64,000 nucleotides of DNA from NCBI GenBank assembly GCA_025642065.1, contig JAODUP010000324.1, forward strand, positions 62,001 through 126,000, given 5' to 3'. The DNA is from Paralvinella palmiformis. Lineage: Eukaryota; Annelida; Polychaeta; Terebellida; Alvinellidae. The notes beneath the pieces were generated by a model. That model did no database searches. It was not told the origin of the DNA and worked only from the letters and a program-made list of their open reading frames with translations. Position 1 is the stretch's first letter, and each line of letters opens with the position of its first letter. A program made the position numbers and the translations under genes. Shown one piece after another: positions 59,889 through 64,000 of the stretch.

Positions 59889-62800
59889 TAAGTACTCTTA
59901 TAATATTTTACAGGTAAATTAACAGACAAGCAAATAAAAGCTGGCTACACTGCATTGAAGAAGATTGACAACTATCTCACAAAAAATGATCTTGGCCAGA
60001 AACTGATAGAGGCTTGTAATGAATTTTATACAAGAATCCCTCATAATTTTGGGTGAGCAAACTAAGACTTGTTTTTTTTTTCAGAAGTCAGAATGTTTGT
60101 TTTGAAAATAATTCCTGAACATAAATGAGTTCTACTGATAGATAAGTATCAGTGATGAATTAGCATCATGTTATTTTGCCAAGTTGATGTCTCGAACAAA
60201 CTTTGTGTCGACCTCATGATGAATGTAAATTAATCGTTTTGGTATCAGCATGCAGAGACCTCCCGTCATCCGTACCAAAGCTGAGTTGCGTTTAAAACTG
60301 CAGCTTCTGGAGGCTTTAGCTGACATTGAGATCGCCATGAAGTTAATCAAGGAGTCAAAGATAGATGAGAATCCTATAGATACACATTATAATGCACTGA
60401 AATGTCAGATGTTTCCTCTTGATGCATCTTCAGCTGATTATCAGGTAATATATGAAGTTGCTTCCCAAATAACTGCAACCCATCAGTTTGAAATAAATAT
60501 ACCAATTCGACAATTCTTTATTCTGTTTTAATCAAACAGCAATTGTAAGTGCTGTTATTGGCCCCGGATGAGTGTTGTATTTAGGAATAAGGTGATGATG
60601 ATGATAATGAGGGAAATTTACAGCATAGGATTAACTGTAATCTTAATTAAATGTTACTCGTAAATATTCAAATAGGTGTAAAATATTTGTTTGATTGAAG
60701 TTTAGTAAGTAGTATGCAATAATACCAATTTATTTATAGTAAGTTGTACAAAAAGTACATTATTTGGGAATTACCCAAAGGTGTTATGCCTGCTGCTGAT
60801 TGGTTAATGTGTTACTTCACCATTGAATGAGGATTTCAAAAACTGAGAACAGATCCATTAGCTGTAGGCCATTGAATGACATGGTTTGTGCTATCATCAT
60901 GCTGGCATGTATAGATAAAATTAATGTAACAATGTGCCTTGTCTACATTACAGATTTGGGATAGTTTGACATGTGTGTTTATTTACAAAATGTTCTGACC
61001 TCAGACTGCTCCAAGTTGTTATTGTTTGTTTACTTTCTATCTTTTATTCCCACTCTATTCACTCAGATTCTCTTCTAAGTTGGACCTCTAGATAATCTAT
61101 ACATACATTTCATAATGATGCTAGTGTTTTGGTGTTTAAGTGGCACTCGGTGAACCATAGTTTAAATACCATCATCCTAGCATAGGAAGAAAGTCTGTAT
61201 TACACAAGCTTCATTTGACTCACATCTTTCATGATGTCACACCTAAAATATCACAATCGTACGAGACTCGTCAAGCAGACAAAAAACCCAGGTGCATTTT
61301 GGTCTTTTAACGGTAAACGATACAAGTAACACCACAAATTTAAGTATAACTTTTATTTGGACATCAGCATATACTAATTTCTAAATCTGTTCTTATCACC
61401 TTTAATTTAATAATAATAATAATAATAATAGTAATTTCATATTTATCACCAGATGATAGAGGATTATTTACAGAATACACACGCTCCTACCCATAACCAG
61501 TATAAAATGAAAATTGCCGAGTTGTTTGAAGTGAAGAAAGATGGGGATGATGAGACATTTACTGACAAAGGAAACAGGTGAATAGTATAAAATGGTAGAT
61601 TAAAGACATATCTGTGATAATCCAAATGAGTTATTGCTGTAGTAGTCATTTCTTCATTTTAAATTTTTAGATGAAAAAACAACCTTGGTAGCCTGTTTAC
61701 ATTTTCCCGTTTATTTCTACATTTAGCTTTGTTAACTGGAATATTAATACTATAAATAATAATATGATACTGATTTCAAATGAAGTTGAAGATGTTAATC
61801 TATGATGTTATAATGGTATAACTATACCACATTTATTAACTTTATTGTTAAAATGGGGGGGGGGGGTTGTCCAGTACCCTGCTTTTGTGGTAGATAGATA
61901 GCACAGCACATCACATCTTAATTTGCTTACTGTTTGTCAGTATCCATGGCAATCTATGCTGTACTTTATATTCTTAATTAACAAAGTAATCAGTGAACTC
62001 TGCATTCTTTGTGATTTTGATAAATGAGTTGAAATTTGTTTATGTTCAAATATTCGGAATAGTTATGATGAATTGCAGGGACAGTGGATAAAAATTCAGG
62101 AAGAAGTCATGGAAAGGTCAAAATATTATGAACCCATAGCTTTGAGAATCATGTGTAGTTTCTGATGTTAAATTACAGGACGTTGTTGTGGCATGGATCG
62201 CGATTGACAAATTGGGTTGGTATACTTAGTCAGGGACTGCGGATAGCACCACCTGAAGCTCCAGTGACTGGGTATATGGTAAGTATTTACATTCTGTCAT
62301 CATACTGTTTTGATTTTATCCTCCAATGTAGTTATATGGTAAAGCATTATACAGACTTGTTAATTGTTATACAATTAATTGTTTTATTTGCAATGAAACA
62401 TTGAAAAGTGGCTTTTCAAAAAACCTATATAATTGTAATCGTTTATTCGTTTCCATCCCTACCACAATTATCACTGTTATTCAGTCAACATTGTCATCAC
62501 TAGATTTATATGTGTATGAGCCCTTAGATAATGTTTAAATAATTACAAGTTTGGTCATAATAATAAAAAACTTATGAATTGTACTCATTTATATTTAAAA
62601 AACCCTGAAATTTACTACAGATTATTTACTCTGGAGTATTTTATATTTAATGCAGAATATGTTGCCCCACATAATTAAAATAGTTATTCCTTTATTAAAA
62701 GGACGGATTAACTTTTAGTGTGGTAATTTGTGGTTAAACGCTCTTCGCTCACTCTTGTAGCAGCACGCACAATATTTTGAAAAAAATTGCGTATAATGTA

Positions 62801-63540
62801 GCCCCTAGTAAGCAGTAAAAGATTAGTATGTCTCGGAATTTCACATGAATATACAATCAGTAGTTCTTTTGAAGTTTACGTTTACCTAGTTAGTTATACC
62901 GTAAAAAGTGTTCATAACAAAATTCACTTGGATTTAGTAATCATTTCATTAAAAGGGTTATGAAAGTTTTCAAATCTGAATGTTAGGCATTCCATACCAG
63001 CATCCACTAGTGAAAATTAAAATAGTAACACAGTAGACATACAAATAATGCATTCTTGTTCTGAACAGACACAATACTTAATTTTATCTTTTGTTTTAAC
63101 ATCTTCCTTAATTATCACAATATTAACATGACAAAACCAGCACCAACACTAAACAACTCAACCCATTTAAGAAAAGATACCACTTATTTCATATCTTTCT
63201 GTCACCTGACTTTGATCAGATGTTATTGCATTTGAGGTGTATTAATAATATTGTTTATTTAGCAGACTGCATTCTTTGTTCAGGTGTTGGCCACGTTTCA
63301 TATTTACAGGTGTTTGCTCAAGAGAAAACTTTTAATTACAGAAGTTAATATGTTGCTATGCAAATAGAATATATACAGCACTGTATGCTTATTGTTACAC
63401 TTATTATTACAGATTACTAATGATTTCCATTTATTTTATAGTTTGGTAAAGGCATTTACTTCGCTGACATGTCAAGCAAAAGTGCCAACTACTGTTATCC
63501 TTCACAAGCAAAAGATGAAGGTCTTCTTCTACTCTGTGAG
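42233..63540 (+). CDS. PARP2: PARP2-type poly(ADP-ribose) polymerase with two WWE domains, 3' end outside window
   Basis: Nuclear enzyme that binds DNA breaks and adds ADP-ribose from NAD+ to itself and other proteins. Exons: 42233-42254, 47408-47568, 49515-49638, 51839-52048, 52465-52635, 55618-55733, 56289-56461, 59169-59265, 59421-59489, 59662-59746, 59914-60052, 60249-60444, 61453-61577, 62179-62278, 63442-63540. All have GT-AG borders and matching phases, giving 629 codons. The start MPRKRKE has A at -3. Residues ~29-97 and ~104-170 are WWE domains ([24 protein letters not shown]), a fold that binds poly(ADP-ribose) or its unit. 173-229 is a Ser/Lys-rich linker. WGR domain: [26 protein letters not shown] at 295-302. 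Helical regulatory domain ~382-500 (KKAPLG-like, [10 protein letters not shown]). Catalytic domain: LLWHGSR with His568, GKGIYFADM with Tyr602, SANYC with Tyr613; the catalytic Glu lies beyond the window. The core is PARP2, not PARP1 or PARP3, by sequence and domain order. Exon 1 is short, so its link to exon 2 is the least certain joint. Confidence 0.93.
42725..42935. repeat. TTGGNCCAA-rich foldback-like repeat in PARP2 intron 1
   Basis: Words such as ATGTTGGACCAA, CATGGTCCAAT, GTTGGGCCAGC, GGGCCAATGTTGGTCCAATG and CTACATTGTAAACAATG recur on both strands, so the block has many partial inverted repeats. Such sequences are known as short interspersed elements in several invertebrates; the family name is not known to me. 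Confidence 0.6.
42960..43272. repeat. Short interspersed repeat, copy 1 (PARP2 intron 1)
   Basis: TTGAGGACTAACACAGTTAT starts a match that continues to TACAACCATATGAGT. The second copy is at 63660-64000. Shared blocks include GTGCTGATTAATTGACT, TTCAGCATATCCGGTTGACC and AATTATTCCAGAACTAAA. Noncoding. Confidence 0.8.
43273..44159. other. Unassigned part of PARP2 intron 1, with a promoter-like spot
   Basis: GGCTTCCGG and TAATGGCGGCCGT at 43410-43440 look like ETS- and YY1-type promoter motifs, but no exon is seen after them. The rest shows nothing recognisable. Confidence 0.3.
44160..45760 (-). pseudogene. CR1/L2-like LINE, antisense in PARP2 intron 1
   Basis: Minus-strand frames give RT motifs in good order: [65 protein letters not shown] (catalytic YADD near 45150), then [13 protein letters not shown] and [19 protein letters not shown]. 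The 3' end at 44160-44225 is (AAT)n then GTATATTTAATAAAGCGCC, as in the plus-strand copy at 13150-16105. The copy is 5' truncated, has several frameshifts and is better preserved than the other. It lacks the endonuclease. Confidence 0.85.
45758..45830 (-). repeat. 3'-end scrap of the second LINE family
   Basis: On the minus strand, CCCAAACCCTGTACCAGGTG then GCCACTGAGCTC matches 18001-18036 near the end of the LINE fragment with the (TAC)n tail. Confidence 0.55.
46039..46081. repeat. (AT)n microsatellite
   Basis: About 21 AT units in PARP2 intron 1. Confidence 0.95.
46082..47407. other. Rest of PARP2 intron 1
   Basis: Two open frames (46297-46548 and 46603-46839) have no motif that I recognise. 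Decayed transposon coding sequence is possible. Pyrimidine-rich tract and CTTTCAG precede exon 2. Confidence 0.35.
47408..49638 (+). other. WWE domain 1 of the PARP2 gene (exons 2-3)
   Basis: Exon 2 gives the first half ([27 protein letters not shown]) and ends AAT before GTTAGT. Exon 3 gives [11 protein letters not shown], then [19 protein letters not shown], the usual second half. The joint falls inside a strand of the fold, with phase 0 on both sides. The alternative donor 40 bases downstream breaks the frame of exon 3. Confidence 0.85.
47569..49514. other. PARP2 intron 2
   Basis: AT-rich; a (GT)n run lies at 47695-47712. No coding or mobile sequence recognised. Confidence 0.5.
50329..51727. 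mobile_element. Family D element with TA flanks, in PARP2 intron 3
   Basis: Left end TACTGTATGTACTCGTGTAT then AGGCC; right end read on minus TACAGTATATACTCGATTAT then AGGCC. Both are bounded by TA, as in Tc1/mariner-type insertions. The right part has GAAGATAGTGATGATGAATT as in the other family D copies. A second, nested element seems to lie inside: GATAAGTCGACCCGGCAGAT at 50592 and CGACTTATACGCTAGTATAT near 51452, which is also an end-like sequence. No intact gene. Confidence 0.65.
51839..52048 (+). other. WWE domain 2 of the PARP2 gene (exon 4)
   Basis: A single exon codes the full domain: [16 protein letters not shown], then [16 protein letters not shown] and [16 protein letters not shown]. 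The two tryptophans and the acidic residue that name the fold are present. Domains 1 and 2 differ clearly in sequence and intron structure, so the pair is not a recent duplication. Confidence 0.88.
52049..52464. other. PARP2 intron 4
   Basis: AT-rich with no recognised element. Confidence 0.5.
52936..52967. repeat. (TA)n microsatellite in PARP2 intron 5
   Basis: About 16 TA units. Confidence 0.95.
52968..54679. other. Part of PARP2 intron 5
   Basis: 54090-54170 is rich in GGAATTGA/GAATTGAA words like the subterminal part of the hAT remnant at 25952-26316, so a related hAT end may lie here. Otherwise nothing recognised. Confidence 0.35.
54680..55312. mobile_element. Family D element with TA flanks, in PARP2 intron 5
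   Basis: Left end TACTGTATATACTCGTTTAT then AGGCC; right end read on minus TACCATATACACTCGATTAT then AGGCC. TA on both sides suggests a Tc1/mariner-superfamily element. It is about 630 bp and nonautonomous. The plus strand near 55095-55195 reads like an acidic tail ([12 protein letters not shown]) of a transposase, shared with three other copies in the window. Confidence 0.75.
56462..57371. other. Start of PARP2 intron 7
   Basis: Homopurine G-runs at 57000-57016 and a C-run at 57190-57200. Nothing else supported. Confidence 0.4.
57372..57960 (-). repeat. LINE-related 3' end, antisense in PARP2 intron 7
   Basis: Minus-strand noncoding 3' end: AAGGCACTATATAAATTACT then (ATT)n at 57370-57390, as in L2/CR1-type elements. 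Upstream, CTCCCAGACTGTGGAATAAG corresponds to the conserved near-terminal block also seen in the CR1-like copies (WNxLP region). The 60-codon frame at 57725-57907 keeps a little of the RT-side protein. Family uncertain. Confidence 0.5.
58654..58983. repeat. Near-perfect 166-bp tandem duplication in PARP2 intron 7
   Basis: AAAAATTATTACTCTTTCCA at 58654 recurs at 58820, and the two units match base for base as far as I can see up to TTTGACAAATTTAACAT. The lack of differences implies a very recent duplication or an assembly artefact. Confidence 0.95.
59852..59884. repeat. (GA)n microsatellite in PARP2 intron 10
   Basis: About 16 GA units, 30 bases before exon 11. Confidence 0.95.
60445..61452. 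other. PARP2 intron 12
   Basis: AT-rich; (AAT)n at 61408-61430. No coding or mobile sequence recognised. Confidence 0.5.
61578..62178. other. PARP2 intron 13
   Basis: A run of 13 G occurs at 61855-61867. No element recognised. Confidence 0.5.
62279..63441. other. PARP2 intron 14
   Basis: AT-rich with no recognised element or frame. Confidence 0.5.
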
Positions 63541-63659
63541 GTTAGTATCTGCTAGTAAAAAGACTTTATAGCATTATCAATGTATGAGAGTGAGTGTTTT
63601 ATTTAGCTGTGTAGCTGATAAACGTAGGTCAAATATTGTGAAGTATTTAAAGGGATAGT

Positions 63660-64000
63660 CCACCTTCATTTTAAAATTTTGAGGACTAATACAGCTATAC
63701 TCACAAATATCATAAATAATGTCAAAATGTGTAAAGATCACCCACATATTAAATAATCCAGTTCAAGGTGCTGATTAATCGACTTTTAATGGCCTGTGGG
63801 TGCTGCCATTTTGAAGTTAAGACAAGAGACTGGAAGCTCCGGAATGCTAACGTCACTTCAGCATATCCGGTTGACCTGAAGTCTGTAGAGCCCGTACAAA
63901 AGCATGTAAACAAGTATGAGCAAAGAATTATTCCAGAACTAAATGGACTTACCATGTTAAAATTACATCATGAATGATACACAACCATATCAGTTTGAGC
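63660..64000. repeat. Short interspersed repeat, copy 2 (PARP2 intron 15)
   Basis: Matches 42960-43272 in the same orientation. It starts TTTTGAGGACTAATACAGCT and has about 30 extra bases (GGCCTGTGGGTGCTGCCATT and on) that copy 1 lacks. Noncoding; runs to the window edge. Confidence 0.8.

Noticed and set aside
42233..63540. PARP1 or PARP3 as the identity of the gene
   Set aside because: No zinc fingers or BRCT domain as in PARP1, and the WGR and helical-domain sequence follows PARP2 more closely than PARP3.
1..64000. CRISPR array, bacterial operon or contaminant
   Set aside because: No evenly spaced short repeats, no ribosome-binding-site-led gene rows, and introns are present across the window.

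Overview
The window is animal nuclear DNA: AT-rich, with long introns, GT-AG splice sites and many degraded transposons. The mix (CR1/L2-like, Jockey-like and Tx1-like LINEs, ISL2EU, hAT and pogo-like DNA transposons, KRBA2-type integrase, Ty3 integrase, a P2X7 C-terminal domain piece) fits a marine lophotrochozoan, most likely a mollusc. That placement is inference; no marker in the window proves it.

The one clear host gene fills the right third. From 42233 to the window end, on the + strand, fifteen exons join in frame to 629 codons of a PARP2-type poly(ADP-ribose) polymerase. The product has a short basic start, two WWE domains, a Ser/Lys-rich linker, a WGR domain, the helical regulatory domain and the first half of the ADP-ribosyltransferase domain. 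The last exon(s), with the catalytic Glu, lie beyond the window. Vertebrate PARP2 as I know it has no WWE domains, so the N-terminus is the most interesting host observation. The introns hold an antisense CR1-like LINE, two TA-flanked DNA elements, a TTGGNCCAA-rich repeat, a paired short interspersed repeat and a recent 166-bp tandem duplication.

The left two thirds are a graveyard of mobile elements. 1-1410: two LINE 3' ends. 1813-8567: ISL2EU-type DNA transposon sequence with matching terminal inverted repeats, two copies of a THAP plus DDE transposase gene (+) and a convergent SAP-SWIM-YqaJ nuclease gene (-). 8570-9085: a tRNA-like plus RNase-H-like repeat. 9291-9846: two exons of a P2X7 C-terminal-like domain. 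10100-12200: pogo-like and hAT-like remains. 12226-17283: a spliced KRBA2-like integrase interrupted by a CR1-like LINE. 17288-19180: a LINE fragment and a Ty3/Gypsy integrase. 19393-21006: a third, internally deleted ISL2EU copy. 21000-28100: mostly noncoding repeats, including a 365-bp hAT remnant with an imperfect 8-bp target duplication. 28111-31195: a pogo-like transposon with recognisable ends. 32470-39140: Harbinger-like Myb/SANT pieces and a near full-length but broken Tx1-like LINE. 40432-41181: a Jockey-like reverse transcriptase fragment about 1 kb upstream of the PARP2 start.

Almost every transposon gene has stops or frameshifts, so the left part is probably inactive. No tRNA or rRNA gene that looks functional, no CRISPR array and no prokaryotic operon was seen.
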